A stretch of DNA of 64,000 bases from JANMGV01 sp037440405 (GTDB lineage Bacteria > Planctomycetota > Planctomycetia > Pirellulales > Pirellulaceae). This document shows, in pieces, positions 1-10,224 of the stretch. Both the position numbers and the translations under genes were made by a program. The stretch's first letter is position 1; every line of letters begins with the position of its first letter. A model generated the notes under the pieces. That model worked only from the letters and a program-made list of their open reading frames with translations, ran no database searches and was not told the origin of the DNA. The stretch covers positions 1 through 64,000 of the forward strand of contig JBBIUE010000004.1 in the NCBI GenBank assembly GCA_037440405.1. The letters run 5' to 3'.

Positions 1-1677
1 GATTGGCAAGTCCGATCCCTGGCCGTCCAATAAACTCCATTTCGTGAATGGGCGACTGGAAGCTAGGCCGAAGACGTTTTCGTTTTGAAGGTCGAAAAGA
101 ACAGCGAAAGTACCGTTCGGCGACGGCATGTTTGGGGTCATACCAGGCGGCGTAAATCTTCGGTGAAAGACAGGGGACCGATCTGCTTGCATTCGCAAAT
201 ATCCCCACTCCATTCCTCGTCGGTCGGTTGGTACTGCTGACACCAATTTCTTAACCCCCGAGCTATCTCCGAGCCGTGAGCGCGATTCGGCCTGGCGGAA
301 CAGGCTTTGCTCGAACTTCTGTTCTGCTAATTTGCCTTTTTCGGCTTCGGTTTGTGCACGATCTCGGAACACTTCTCGTTCCTGGATGATAGTTTGAAGC
401 TGGCTAACAAGCTTTGTATTCTTTACGGTCAGTAAGACTCCCACGGTTGCCAAGCATATCAACAGTGCTCCCATCGCTGCTGCCAGTTTCGGCTCTCGTT
501 TGGCCCACCGAATGGAACGTTCAAAGATGCTGAGCCGGCGAGCAGTGATCGGTTCGCCATCCAGCCAGTGACGCAGGTCCTCCGCCATTGCCCCGCAGTC
601 CTGGTAGCGATCTCCCGGCAGTTTTGCCAACGCTTTGAGACAGATGGTCTCCAGGTCGCGCGGCAGATCGGGTCGCTGAGGCCGCATTGGAGGGGGAGGC
701 GAATGGATCTGATTGTGCATGACAATCGCTGCAGGGCCATCGAACGGCGTCTTTCCACAAAGCAGTTCATAGAGCATGATGCCAACGCTGTACTGGTCGG
801 CAGATGGTTGCGGATCGCCTGTTTGCCCCATCGCATGCTCGGGAGCCATGTAACTTGGCGTCCCCATGATCGTACCATCACTGGTCAACTTGCTATCGTC
901 ATCTTGTCTCGAAGCTAAACCGAAATCCGCGATCATCGGTTCGTTGTGATCGTCGATAAGAACGTTGGACGGCTTGATGTCGCGGTGCACAACTCCTTGG
1001 CTATGGGCATAGTGCAGTGCGTCAAGAATTTTGCGAATCCATTCGGCGACCTGCCGCATATCACGGCTGGCCTTCGAAAGCAGTTCCTCTATGGGCTGGC
1101 CGATGATAAAAGCCGAAGCAATGAAGTACTGATCATCAATCTTGCCAGAGTCAAAAACGGGTACGATGTTTGGATGCCGAAGACCGGCTGCCGCACGTGC
1201 TTCACGAAAGAAACGCTCGACGCGATCGGGGTTCTGAATTACCGAGGAGTGAGGAACCTTGAGTGCCACCTCCCGATCAAGCTGCGGATCGTAAGCGTGA
1301 TAGACCGTTCCAAACGCTCCCGCCCCAAGTTTTCCGATCAACTGGAAGCGACCGAGCGAACCCATTATCTGCGGCAATTTTTGAGGCGAGCAATGGTCGA
1401 CACCCGAATCGCCGGTTCTCGTTGGAGTAGGAATCGCATTTGCTGGAATTTCAGCCGCGTGCTTGGCTCCCTGGTCGTCGACGAGAGTTTCCAGGGGTGG
1501 GATTGAGTCAAAATGGGTTTCCTTCTCCGACCCGGGTTCGAACGCAGCAACGTTCGCGGCCTCAACCGAATTGATTTGCGAACATGCCTTGCATCGAACC
1601 TTTCTGCCGATCATGGTATCGGCGACCCGAATTTGCCTCTGACAACTTGGATTGCGACAAATAACGACCAAGCTCAC
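1..1677 (-). CDS. Zinc-ribbon Ser/Thr protein kinase (partial, runs off left edge)
   Basis: The minus strand is open from the window edge to a GTG at 1677, so the C-terminus lies outside. The N-terminus has a Cys4 zinc-ribbon-like motif (CRNPSC ... CKAC), then a low-complexity linker. A full Hanks-type kinase domain follows: glycine loop GKLGAGAFGTVY, VALK lysine, catalytic HRDIKPSNVL, DFGLA, and an APE-type motif GTPSYMAPEHA. After the domain come one membrane segment (about LAAAMGALLICLATVGVLL) and an extracytoplasmic start resembling the WD40/sensor regions of planctomycete kinases. The likely role is a transmembrane phosphosignalling kinase. GTG 1677 is preferred because it keeps the zinc ribbon and has GGAG about 9 bases upstream; the next in-frame ATG falls inside the ribbon. 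It is divergent from the sigma factor gene at 2061. Confidence 0.9.
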   Translation of the reverse strand, partial: MSLVVICRNPSCQRQIRVADTMIGRKVRCKACSQINSVEAANVAAFEPGSEKETHFDSIPPLETLVDDQGAKHAAEIPANAIPTPTRTGDSGVDHCSPQKLPQIMGSLGRFQLIGKLGAGAFGTVYHAYDPQLDREVALKVPHSSVIQNPDRVERFFREARAAAGLRHPNIVPVFDSGKIDDQYFIASAFIIGQPIEELLSKASRDMRQVAEWIRKILDALHYAHSQGVVHRDIKPSNVLIDDHNEPMIADFGLASRQDDDSKLTSDGTIMGTPSYMAPEHAMGQTGDPQPSADQYSVGIMLYELLCGKTPFDGPAAIVMHNQIHSPPPPMRPQRPDLPRDLETICLKALAKLPGDRYQDCGAMAEDLRHWLDGEPITARRLSIFERSIRWAKREPKLAAAMGALLICLATVGVLLTVKNTKLVSQLQTIIQEREVFRDRAQTEAEKGKLAEQKFEQSLFRQAESRSRLGDSSGVKKLVSAVPTDRRGMEWGYLRMQADRSPVFHRRFTPPGMTPNMPSPNGTFAVLFDLQNENVFGLASSRPFTKWSLLDGQGSDLPI

Positions 1678-2060
1678 TGCGGGAAGCTCCAAATACGAGG
1701 TGGGGACAAGAGCTGAGGCTCACGATAGCTTCATAGAAATAGGCGAAACGGCGGCGGTGAATCCATCACGCAAATCACCGAAAATTTGGAGAAATCGAAC
1801 GCGTCCCCCTGATCGCATGCCATTTCGCTGGAACTTACTTTCGGTTTGGGATCAGCTAGAATGGGAGAAATGATGATTGGCAAGTTTCGGGAGTTGATTT
1901 TGCCACTGCGTTCCAAGATGACCTTCGGATATGCGACTGCTTTGATTTCGTTTTCGCGGGCATTGCATTCGCCGATCGCGCAGATACAGGCCCCCAAACG
2001 TGATTGCCCTGGCAGCTGTGACTCGTTTGCGGGGTGGCCCCACTAACGTGAACTGAACAG
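1678..2060. other. Divergent intergenic region between kinase and sigma factor
   Basis: This 383-base gap separates the divergent kinase and ECF sigma genes, so it should hold both promoters. Several overlapping open frames occur here but none has a recognisable product. I see no clear -35/-10 pair, terminator or repeat. Confidence 0.4.
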
Positions 2061-2675
2061 ATGTGTTTCGATACGACCGGCACACCTTCTGAATTGACAC
2101 GCATTCTTCGCGCGGCCGCGTCGAGCAATGATTCCACGGATTTTAACCGCGTCTGGGAATTGGTTGCCGACCGCCTGGTTATCTTGACAAGGCGAATGTT
2201 GCTTCATTATCCGAGATTGCACCGCTGGGAAGAAACCGATGACGTCTTTCAGACTGCGGCAATGCGACTGCACCGATCGCTGCGCGAAGTCAAGCCTGAT
2301 TCATCAGCTCGATTTTGGGCTTTGGCAATGACTCAAGTGAGGCGAACTCTAATCGACTTGTCTCGTCACCACTTCGGTTGCCTCGGTGATGGAGCTAATG
2401 AAGTATCATGCGATTATTCGTCGATCGACGGTCTCCGGCACGATCACATTTCACGGGCAAGCTCGAACGAGCCCATCACTCTGGATGATTGGACGCAATT
2501 TCATCAGGCAGTTGAGCGGTTGCCAGATGATGATCGGGACGTTTTTCAATTGACATGGTACGCAGGCATGTCGCAAAACGAGATTGCAATGATGCTTCAG
2601 GTTTCGGTGCCGACCGTACAGCGTCGGCTGTATCGAGCGCGACTGCAACTGCACGAATTCTTGTCGAAAAGTTGA
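2061..2675 (+). CDS. ECF-type RNA polymerase sigma factor
   Basis: This 204-residue protein has the two-domain layout of an ECF sigma factor. A region 2-like helix block lies at about residues 25-95 (RVWELVADRL ... TDDVFQTAAMRLHRSL), and a region 4 helix-turn-helix at about 145-200 (LPDDDRDVFQLTWYAG, MSQNEIAMMLQVSVPTVQRRL). It would direct core polymerase to a special promoter set. The TGA stop overlaps a possible ATG of the downstream kinase (TGATG at 2673-2677), so the two are probably co-translated. ECF sigma factors paired with Ser/Thr kinases are typical of Planctomycetota, and the kinase is the likely signal input. There is no anti-sigma gene next to it. Confidence 0.88.
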   Translation: MCFDTTGTPSELTRILRAAASSNDSTDFNRVWELVADRLVILTRRMLLHYPRLHRWEETDDVFQTAAMRLHRSLREVKPDSSARFWALAMTQVRRTLIDLSRHHFGCLGDGANEVSCDYSSIDGLRHDHISRASSNEPITLDDWTQFHQAVERLPDDDRDVFQLTWYAGMSQNEIAMMLQVSVPTVQRRLYRARLQLHEFLSKS

Positions 2676-5361
2676 TGCCCAAGGCAGGTCTTCTACGCCT
2701 AAGAACTGAGGATATGGTTAACGATGAGTGGTTAGACAATTTGATTCGCCTAGACCAGCAGCGCCGTTCGGCCGTTGACTCGGGGGATGATCGTCGTCAC
2801 GCAGAGGACGGGGATGATCTTCGGGAGGCCTTCAAAAAGTTGCGAGAAACGGAATGGATGACGGCGGAACCCGCCGAAGTGGTCACCGAAAAGGTATTGG
2901 TGATTCCTGGTGGTGCCTGTGCCGAATCTGATGTGAACTCGCTCCCGGAGATTGCGAATTATGAAATCGTTCGTCCGTTGGGAAGCGGCGGGAGGGGACC
3001 GTGTACAGTGCGGTCCGCACTTCCGACTATAAGCAGCGGGTAGCTATCAAAGTATTAAGGCGCGATCTGGCGAGTCGAGGCTGGCGCGATCGTTTTGAAC
3101 GAGAACGTCAGGTGCTAGCTGAACTCAATCATCCCAATATTTGCCGTTTACTGGACGGTGGGAGTGCTTCCGACGGGCGGCCTTTTCTGGTCATGGAGTT
3201 CATTGATGGAATACCTATCGACAAGTATTGTAACAACCATCAATTGTCAGGTAAGGAGCGTATGCGTCTTTGTCTGCAACTCTGCACCGCGATTGCCCAT
3301 GCCCATGAACACGGGATTCTGCATCGTGACCTCAAGCCATCGAATATCTTGGTCGATCGTCATGGAATGGTGCGCGTCACGGATTTTGGCCTGGCGCGTC
3401 GATTGCAACAGGATGGGAGTGAACATGTCCTGACGCAGTCGCTTCAGATTCTGGGCACGCCGTCTTTTATGTCGCCGGAGCAGGCGTCTGGCAACGTCGC
3501 CGTCGGCGTCGCAAGCGACATCTATTCTATAGGAGCCATTCTTTATACCTTGCTTGCGGGCCGACCACCTCATCAAGGCGATCATCCCATCCAGACGTTG
3601 ACTCAGGTGATTCATGACGATCCGATCACCTTGCGTCGGCTTGTCCCGAGCATTTCTCTAGACCTCGAAACCATAACGATGAAGTGCTTGGAGAAGATTC
3701 CCACGCGACGTTATCGCGACGTTCAAGAATTACTCATCGATGTCCAGCTCTTTCTCTCTGGTCGACCGATTCGAAGCCGTCCGGTATCTCCTTGGGAACG
3801 CGTTCGAAGGTGGGGCTGCCGCAATCCTGCCATTGCAACGTTGCTTGGCACTCTCTTGATCACTTTAGTTGTTGGCGTTTCCAGTGTAGCAATTCAGTGG
3901 CGTCAAGCCGTTGCTGCTCGCGCATCATCAGCTCACAATGCGAACATCGCGTACCAGATGGCTCGGTCCGCATTGAAGTTATCCGAACATTTACTCGAGC
4001 AAAAAGACTTCAGTGGTGAGGAGCTCCCTTTCATATTGAAAACGGTAGATTCCTACGAGGAACTGGCAGCACAGCCCGATGCAACCGCAACGATTCAATT
4101 TGAGCTCGCACAAACCCATCATTTCGTGGCACGATATTTTGCAAGCCGAGGCCGATTAAAGGAGTCCGTAAACTCATTTCTCCGACAAATTGATTTGCTG
4201 ACCGATTTGGTCGAGCATTTCCCGAAGGAAGAGCGATACCGATACGATCTGTTCTTCGCTTACCATTCGTTAGCCGAAGCGAGCCGTTTTGATGAAGACA
4301 TCCATCACCAGGACGAATACGATCAGCGGGCAGCTGTCATTTTAGCAAAGCTCGTCGAGGATTTTCCTGAAAATCCTTTCTACGCTGACGCGCAGGCGGC
4401 TCAAGCCATCATCGATGCAAGTAAAGCACTTCGAATTTGGGATTTGGATTCCGCAGATGCGTCCGCCCGACAAGCTCTATCGATTGCTAATCGTTTGGTC
4501 TCTCAACATCCTCTCCGTGATACCCCACCGTATTTCGAGTTCCAGCAGGTTCAGGCACTTCAATTGCTCGCTACGAATGCAGTCGCGCGGGGCGACTTCT
4601 CGGTCGCGCTGCAACTCGCTCGCGAAGCCGCTCGAATCTGCGACACAATGCAAGAGCATGTCGCCGAGCTTCCCGAAAATGAATTCAACCTTGGCTATCA
4701 TTACGTCATTTCGGGTACAGTGTTCTTGGAATGCGGCGAACTTGCCGATTCTTCCAAAAATCTAGTTCTGGGAGTCAAACTGATTGAAAGTGCAAACTCC
4801 AAATTGCCAGACTCTCCGCGCCGAAATGAACATCTCCTCGACGCAAAGCTGCGTTTAGCCTGGCTTGAATGGAACGAAAACGATCTGGAACAAGCAAAAA
4901 CTTTATTCGAAGAAGTGGATCGAGAGCAGCCAATCCAGGCCGAGCTGGATCGTTTCAGTACGAGTGAGCTTCGAACAAAACTGTTCTGGGAAATTAATTG
5001 TCCCTTCGAAGATCTAAGAGATCCGACGCTCATTGCCGCTATCCTGGAAATACTCGAATCCCGCGAGCCTTTACAGGGGGACTATTCGATCATTAGCAGT
5101 TTGGCTCTCGCGAAGTTTCGTTTGAATAGGCTTGCGGAGTCGGAACAATTGCTTCAACGCAGCATGGCGGCGTGGCCGATTTTTAACGAAGTCGATTGGA
5201 TGCTCTTGGCGTTGATCCAGTGCAAGCGTGAAGATGCAGCGGCGGTCCAAAAGATTCTTGCAACAATTCGCAGCGTGGAATTTCCCATCAGGATGCGTTC
5301 TCGAATGCAGAGCATCGGAAAAGAATTTGAGATCGCATGGAAGCAATTCTCGAGTCGTTGA
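2675..5361 (+). CDS. Transmembrane Ser/Thr kinase with TPR-like sensor region, frameshifted at the glycine loop
   Basis: The upstream reading frame (ATG 2675, or ATG 2714) gives an N-terminal region ending in YEIVRPLGSGGRG. It then loses the kinase pattern at the G run 2994-2997. The next frame, open from GTG 3001, resumes with VYSAVRTSDYKQRVAIKVLRR and continues to 5361. One extra G would restore the canonical GSGGRGTVYSAV loop, so this is one kinase gene with a one-base deletion or sequencing error. Downstream are HRDLKPSNIL, DFGLA, GTPSFMSPEQA, a membrane helix (about IATLLGTLLITLVVGVSSVAIQ), and a helical region of about 480 residues with TPR-like spacing. It is translationally coupled to the ECF sigma gene. 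If the frameshift is real, translation from 3001 would make a kinase lacking the ATP-binding loop. Confidence 0.85.
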
Positions 5362-6058
5362 CGCAAACGCAATTACTCCGAGACATGCGAATGCCGTTCG
5401 GAGTGGAACCTCGCGATCTGATTGCTCGGGTTACCACACCTCATTCGATGTTGCAGTTTCGATCGCTATGTCCCCAATCGATTCTGCAATGCTTCCAATG
5501 CGTGATACGAGGTCACGGAAACCTACGATATCTCTGGAATTCACGAGTGATTAACGGTTCGTGAACAAGAAATGCACATGGTGAAATGCCCTATCGTCGT
5601 CGGTCCACATTTACGATCGGCCCGATTGCATTCGCAAATAGACATGCTCACAATTAATGCTGCAATGGATTGTCCACGGAATGAGATGGAACGCGTTTCC
5701 CTGAGGATTGTGACTCGGGACCATGCTTACGAAGAGCGTTGAATCTCTCGATTGTGTGTTGTGACGTTGTTCTTTTTGTTTGTCCAGCAGAATAAACGAG
5801 GAGAAATGGACCTCGGCAACCAGCTTTCGCATGTTGCCGATGATTGTCGAAGGGTGCGGTTGCAGTCGGCGGCGAACCCGCGAGTTAAAATTGATACTGC
5901 CAAGTCAGATGTCCAGGAAACGGAGTGCGATTTGTCCAAATGAATCGCGGATGCGTGACTTCGATTCCTGCGATTCGGGTAAATTGTAATTGGGATTCGA
6001 CTTTGTAAAACGATTGCGTTTTTGATTGAAACCACAAGAAATTGGAAAAGGTGAATCT
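5362..6058. other. Long non-coding gap
   Basis: About 700 bases without a convincing gene. Short open frames exist on both strands, but they have no recognisable motif or ribosome binding site. I see no tRNA, repeat or clear terminator. The promoter of the isomerase-like gene at 6059 must lie at its right end. Confidence 0.4.
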
Positions 6059-6958
6059 ATGTCAAGTGAACCAACCATCGATGTTCGACGGCGCGAACTA
6101 CTTGCATTGGGCGGAATATCCATCGCAGGATTAGCGATGTCGCAGCACGCTCAGGGAAGCGAACCTGCTGACGACGATGCGAAATCGATCGTGGTCAACG
6201 CTCGGGAGGGGCGATTGAAACAGTCCGTGTGTCGCTGGTGCTTTTCCGGAATCTCCTTGGAAGCCTTGGCGGATGAAGCTGTGAAGATGGGACTCGTGGG
6301 GATCGATCTGCTCTCTCCCGGCGAGTTCGAAACCATCAAGAGCCGTGGGCTGGTCTGCACAATGGTCTCCTCGCATCCGCTGGATAAGGGTCTTTGCGAT
6401 CCCAAATATCACGACATGGCTCTTGAAAAATTGAATGAGTCCATCGAGGCGGCTGCCAAAGAAGGGTACCGAAACGTGATCACGTTCTCGGGTAATGCTC
6501 GGGGCATCGATCGTGAAACCGGCATGAAGAATTGCGTCGAAGCGCTGAAGAAGATCACTCCAGTCGCAGAAAAGAAGAAGGTCATTCTCAATATGGAGCT
6601 TCTCAACAGCCGAGTCGATCACGGGGATTATATGTGCGATCGTTCCGAGTGGGGAATTGAGCTTTGCAAGCGTGTCGGATCGGACAACTTTAAGTTGCTG
6701 TTCGATATCTATCACATGCAAATCATGGAAGGGGATATCATTCGTTCCATCCAGCGGAATCACCAATACTTTGGACACTACCATACCGCTGGTAATCCGG
6801 GTCGACATGAGATGGATGACAGCCAAGAGTTGCTTTATCCTCCCATCGCGCGAGCCATCGCCGATACTGGATTCGACGGTTACTTCGCTCATGAATTCAT
6901 TCCAACCCGAGATCCAATGACGAGTCTCCGCGAAGAAGTCCGACGTTGTCTCGTTTGA
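6059..6958 (+). CDS. Tat-exported sugar isomerase/epimerase-like TIM-barrel protein (hydroxypyruvate isomerase family)
   Basis: A 299-residue protein with a twin-arginine leader (VRRRELLALGGISIAGLAMS, about residues 8-27). The barrel follows the AP endonuclease 2/hydroxypyruvate isomerase pattern, with metal-ligand positions visible in VILNMELLNSR (Glu), LLFDIYHMQ (Asp/His), GHYHTAGNPGRHE (His) and GYFAHEFIP (Glu). The family interconverts sugars such as hydroxypyruvate and tartronate semialdehyde; the substrate here is unknown. ATG 6059 is chosen because AAGG lies 7-12 bases upstream and the Tat motif begins just after it. Tat export suggests a periplasmic or cell-surface role, as is common for planctomycete sugar isomerase-like proteins. 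Confidence 0.85.
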   Translation: MSSEPTIDVRRRELLALGGISIAGLAMSQHAQGSEPADDDAKSIVVNAREGRLKQSVCRWCFSGISLEALADEAVKMGLVGIDLLSPGEFETIKSRGLVCTMVSSHPLDKGLCDPKYHDMALEKLNESIEAAAKEGYRNVITFSGNARGIDRETGMKNCVEALKKITPVAEKKKVILNMELLNSRVDHGDYMCDRSEWGIELCKRVGSDNFKLLFDIYHMQIMEGDIIRSIQRNHQYFGHYHTAGNPGRHEMDDSQELLYPPIARAIADTGFDGYFAHEFIPTRDPMTSLREEVRRCLV

Positions 6959-6995
6959 AATCGGCGGCAGCGGTCCGATCGAATTCTGATGGATC

Positions 6996-7018
6996 GTTCG
7001 CGCTGCTTCAGCGCGAAC
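6996..7018 (+). terminator. Hairpin after the isomerase gene, possible terminator
   Basis: A perfect 10-bp stem (GTTCGCGCTG / CAGCGCGAAC) with a 3-base loop starts 38 bases after the stop at 6958. There is no T-run after it, so intrinsic termination is only a possibility. Confidence 0.35.
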
Positions 7019-7159
7019 CATGTTCAATCATGGTTTCTCATCTGAGCTACTCACTGCTCCACGCAAAGACTTTGAGGGCGGGTGATTCGGCTATCCTGCA
7101 GCGCATCGGGCTGATTCAAAACCAAAGGTTGCAGATACTTTGATGGAGAGCTTGGATGC

Positions 7160-7211
7160 GGCTAGATGATCGCGGAATGGCTACCGGCTAGATGATCGCG
7201 GAATGGCTACC
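7160..7211. repeat. Two exact tandem copies of a 26-bp unit
   Basis: The unit beginning GGCTAGATGATCGCGG occurs at 7160-7185 and again at 7186-7211 without a mismatch. It lies about 160 bases before tRNA-Leu. It looks like a recent local duplication; no function is evident. Confidence 0.9.
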
Positions 7212-7370
7212 GCAATTTGACCGAGACGGCTAGAATAGTTCCACTTTGGAGATTTTGGGAACGATCTTCAAGGAATCGTACCCGTGAGGTATCACGACCA
7301 ATCGTTGCTTTTGGCTCGAAGGCGGTATTCCCAGCCTAGCAATGATGGGATTTGGTTCAGAGAGATTGAT

Positions 7371-7457
7371 GGCCGGATGGCGGAATAGGCAGACGCACAG
7401 GACTTAAAATCCTGTGTCCCGTTAAGGGACGTGCGGGTTCGACCCCCGCTCCGGCTA
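7371..7457 (+). tRNA. tRNA-Leu(UAA)
   Basis: An 87-nt cloverleaf. Acceptor GGCCGGA pairs with TCCGGCT, with discriminator A at 7457. The D arm is GCGG...CGC. The anticodon stem-loop CAGGA-CTTAAAA-TCCTG gives anticodon TAA. There is a long variable arm (TGTCCCGTTAAGGGACG), as in class II leucine tRNAs, and a T arm GCGGG-TTCGACC-CCCGC. CCA is not encoded. Confidence 0.95.
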
Positions 7458-7601
7458 TTGATGGATGCAGCAATCTTGCGCAGCAAATAACGTCTCACAG
7501 GGACGCTTGTCATGCTGATGCGTTTTGAGGCAGGTTGGATTGTTTCCAAGGCAGACGATTGAAAAACATTTCCCGAGCGTAGCCGATAGCCCGCTACGTC
7601 G

Positions 7602-7623
7602 GCGAGCAATCAAGGTTGCTCGC
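7602..7623. terminator. Hairpin between tRNA-Leu and clpC
   Basis: An 8-bp perfect stem GCGAGCAA/TTGCTCGC with a 6-base loop sits between two convergent genes, where a bidirectional terminator would be expected. No T-tract follows on either strand, so this is weak. Confidence 0.25.
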
Positions 7624-7683
7624 TTCACTTACGTATCGGGCCGGTGGACAGTCACCCCGCCGCGAGCCTAGCAAAGCGGCTAC

Positions 7684-10224
7684 TCAAGCACTAGCGGGTT
7701 CCGCATGCGGTGCCGTATGATCGGTTCGCGTTTCACCGCTGAACTGAAGTCGTACGACCTTACCTTCGTCGTCTTTGACGACGTCAACCAGAATGGTATT
7801 CATGCCGTCGAAGGCCCCACGCAGTAGCTCTTCGGCCAACGGATCCTCAACTCGTTGCTCGATGGCTCGGCGTAGCGGACGGGCACCGTAATCGAGGTTC
7901 GAACCACGAGCGATGAGGAAGTCCTTGGCTTCGTCGGTGAGTACCAACTGAAAACCACGCTCCATGAGCCGCTCGCGAACTTTTGCCATTTCGTAATCGA
8001 TCACGCGTTTCAGGTCATCCTTCGTTAAGTGCCGGAAGATGATCACGTCGTCCAATCGGTTGAGAAACTCTGGCCGAAAGACTCGCTCGATCTGATCCAT
8101 CACGCGCGTCTTCATGCTTTCGTAGGAAGAATCGCTGTCCGGCTTTTGGAAACCGAATGCCGACTCATTCTTGATTGCCTCTGCTCCAGCGTTGGTTGTC
8201 AAAATCAGAATGGTATTCCGAAAGTCAACGTTTCGACCAAAGCTGTCGGTTAAGCGGCCTTCCTCCATAACCTGAAGCATCATGTTAAAGACGTCTGGAT
8301 GAGCCTTTTCGATTTCATCCAACAGAACCACGGCATACGGTCGGCGACGAATCTTTTCGGTAAGCTGTCCACCTTCTTCGTATCCGACGTAACCAGGAGG
8401 AGCTCCAATCAATCGGCTGACATTGTGCTTCTCCATGTACTCACTCATATCGATGTGCACCAAAGCGTCGGAGTCGCCAAATAGGACTTCTGCCAGCGCC
8501 TTGGCGAGGAGCGTCTTCCCGACACCCGTCGGACCGGCGAACACGAAGCAACCAGTTGGTCGCTTCGGGTCTTTCAGGCCGCTGCGACTTCGGCGAACAG
8601 CACGCGATACTGCAGCAACTGCTTGGTCCTGGCTCACAACTCGCTTGTGGAGTTCGTCTTCCATCTTCATGAGTCGCAAACTGTCCTCGGTGCTCAGTCG
8701 AGTCAGCGGGATGCCCGTCATTTTGGAGACGACTTCGGCGATCACTTCCTCGTCAACCAAGCCATCGGTTTCACGGCTTCGTTCTCGCCATTCGCGAGTG
8801 ATCTGTTCCTTCTTCTTCCGAAGTTTGTCGGCGGAATCGCGAAGAGCAGCTGCCTTTTCGAAATCCTGATTCGCGACCGCATCTTCCTTTTCGCGGTTCA
8901 GTCGCTCGACTTCGTCGTCGATTTCCTTGAGGTCGGGCGGCTTGCTCATCGTCCGAAGACGAACTCGAGCACCCGCTTCATCGATCACGTCGATCGCCTT
9001 GTCCGGCAAGCACCTTGCAGTGATGTATCGCTCGCTCATCTCGACTGCGGCGACAATCGCATCATCGGTAATTTGAACCCGATGGTGTTCTTCGTAGCGT
9101 TCCCGCAGTCCCTTGAGAATCTCGATCGTTTCCTGCGTCGAAGTCGGTTCGACGATGATTTCTTGGAATCGGCGAGCCAAAGCGTTGTCTTTCTCGATGT
9201 ACTTGCGATACTCGTCGAGCGTGGTCGCGCCGATGCACTGAATTTCGCCACGAGCCAAGGCTGGCTTCAAAACATTTGCAGCGTCGATAGCACCTTCAGC
9301 GCCACCAGCGCCAACCAACGTGTGCAACTCATCGATGAACAGAATGGTGTTCCGTGCACGTCGGACTTCGTTCATGACCGCCTTGATGCGCTCTTCGAAT
9401 TGCCCGCGATACTTCGTTCCTGCGACCATCATCGCGAGGTCGAGGACGACAATGCGTTTGTCTGCCAGAATTTCTGGTACCTGTCCACTGACGACTCTTT
9501 GTGCGAATCCTTCAACAATTGCCGTTTTGCCAACTCCAGCTTCTCCGAGAAGTACTGGGTTGTTCTTGGTGCGTCTGCACAAGACTTGCGTTGCTCGTTC
9601 GATTTCGCGCTCGCGACCAATGACGGGATCGAGTTTGCCCTGTCGGGCAAGTTCCGTTAGGTCGCGGCCGAAGCTATCCAATGCTGGAGTCTTGCTTTTC
9701 GAACCTTTGGTCGATCCGCCTGATTCTCCGCCGCCACCGCCGCTTTCTCGCCCGCCACGTTCTCCACCGACCTCTGAGCTTTCCAGTCCGTGTCCGAGCA
9801 AATTCAAGACTTCCTCGCGGACATCATCCAGTTTCATTCCCAAATTCATCAGAACTTGGGCGGCGACCCCTTCTTGCTCGCGCAACAATCCAAGCAATAT
9901 GTGTTCGGTGCCGACATAGTTATGGTTCAAATTTCGAGCTTCCTCCATGGAATACTCGATGACCTTCTTCGCTCGCGGAGTCTGGGGAAGCTTGCCCATG
10001 GTCACCATCTCGGGCCCGCTCTGAACCAGCTTTTCAACTTCCAATCGAATTTTGCGAAGGTCGATCTCCAAGTTCTTGAGCACGTTGGCAGCAACGCCGC
10101 TGCCTTCCTTAACCAAGCCCAGCAAAATGTGCTCGGTGCCAATGTATTCGTGGTTGAATCGTTGCGCCTCTTGATTCGCTAGCTGCATGACCTTGCGGGC
10201 GCGATCAGTAAAACGTTCGTACAT
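7684..10224 (-). CDS. clpC: ATP-dependent Clp protease ATP-binding subunit ClpC
   Basis: An 846-residue Hsp100 unfoldase that feeds substrates to ClpP. Two Clp N repeats open the protein (MYERFTDRARKVM ... GTEHILLGL, twice). AAA+ domain 1 follows with Walker A GEAGVGKTAI and Walker B ILFIDELHTL. A UVR/M-domain stretch is next (EKEDAVANQDFEKAAALRD). AAA+ domain 2 has GPTGVGKTLLAKALAE and a sensor region, then the D2-small domain. The UVR segment identifies ClpC rather than ClpA or ClpB. The frame is open to an earlier Met, but ATG 10224 is taken as the start because GGAGG lies about 9 bases upstream and ClpC proteins start this way. It appears to be a single gene, with a 372-base gap upstream. 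Confidence 0.96.
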   Translation of the reverse strand: MYERFTDRARKVMQLANQEAQRFNHEYIGTEHILLGLVKEGSGVAANVLKNLEIDLRKIRLEVEKLVQSGPEMVTMGKLPQTPRAKKVIEYSMEEARNLNHNYVGTEHILLGLLREQEGVAAQVLMNLGMKLDDVREEVLNLLGHGLESSEVGGERGGRESGGGGGESGGSTKGSKSKTPALDSFGRDLTELARQGKLDPVIGREREIERATQVLCRRTKNNPVLLGEAGVGKTAIVEGFAQRVVSGQVPEILADKRIVVLDLAMMVAGTKYRGQFEERIKAVMNEVRRARNTILFIDELHTLVGAGGAEGAIDAANVLKPALARGEIQCIGATTLDEYRKYIEKDNALARRFQEIIVEPTSTQETIEILKGLRERYEEHHRVQITDDAIVAAVEMSERYITARCLPDKAIDVIDEAGARVRLRTMSKPPDLKEIDDEVERLNREKEDAVANQDFEKAAALRDSADKLRKKKEQITREWRERSRETDGLVDEEVIAEVVSKMTGIPLTRLSTEDSLRLMKMEDELHKRVVSQDQAVAAVSRAVRRSRSGLKDPKRPTGCFVFAGPTGVGKTLLAKALAEVLFGDSDALVHIDMSEYMEKHNVSRLIGAPPGYVGYEEGGQLTEKIRRRPYAVVLLDEIEKAHPDVFNMMLQVMEEGRLTDSFGRNVDFRNTILILTTNAGAEAIKNESAFGFQKPDSDSSYESMKTRVMDQIERVFRPEFLNRLDDVIIFRHLTKDDLKRVIDYEMAKVRERLMERGFQLVLTDEAKDFLIARGSNLDYGARPLRRAIEQRVEDPLAEELLRGAFDGMNTILVDVVKDDEGKVVRLQFSGETRTDHTAPHAEPASA

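Noticed and set aside
8623..9660. A 345-codon plus-strand frame opposite clpC
   Set aside because: It is the antisense shadow of a strongly conserved gene, caused by codon bias; its translation has no domain.
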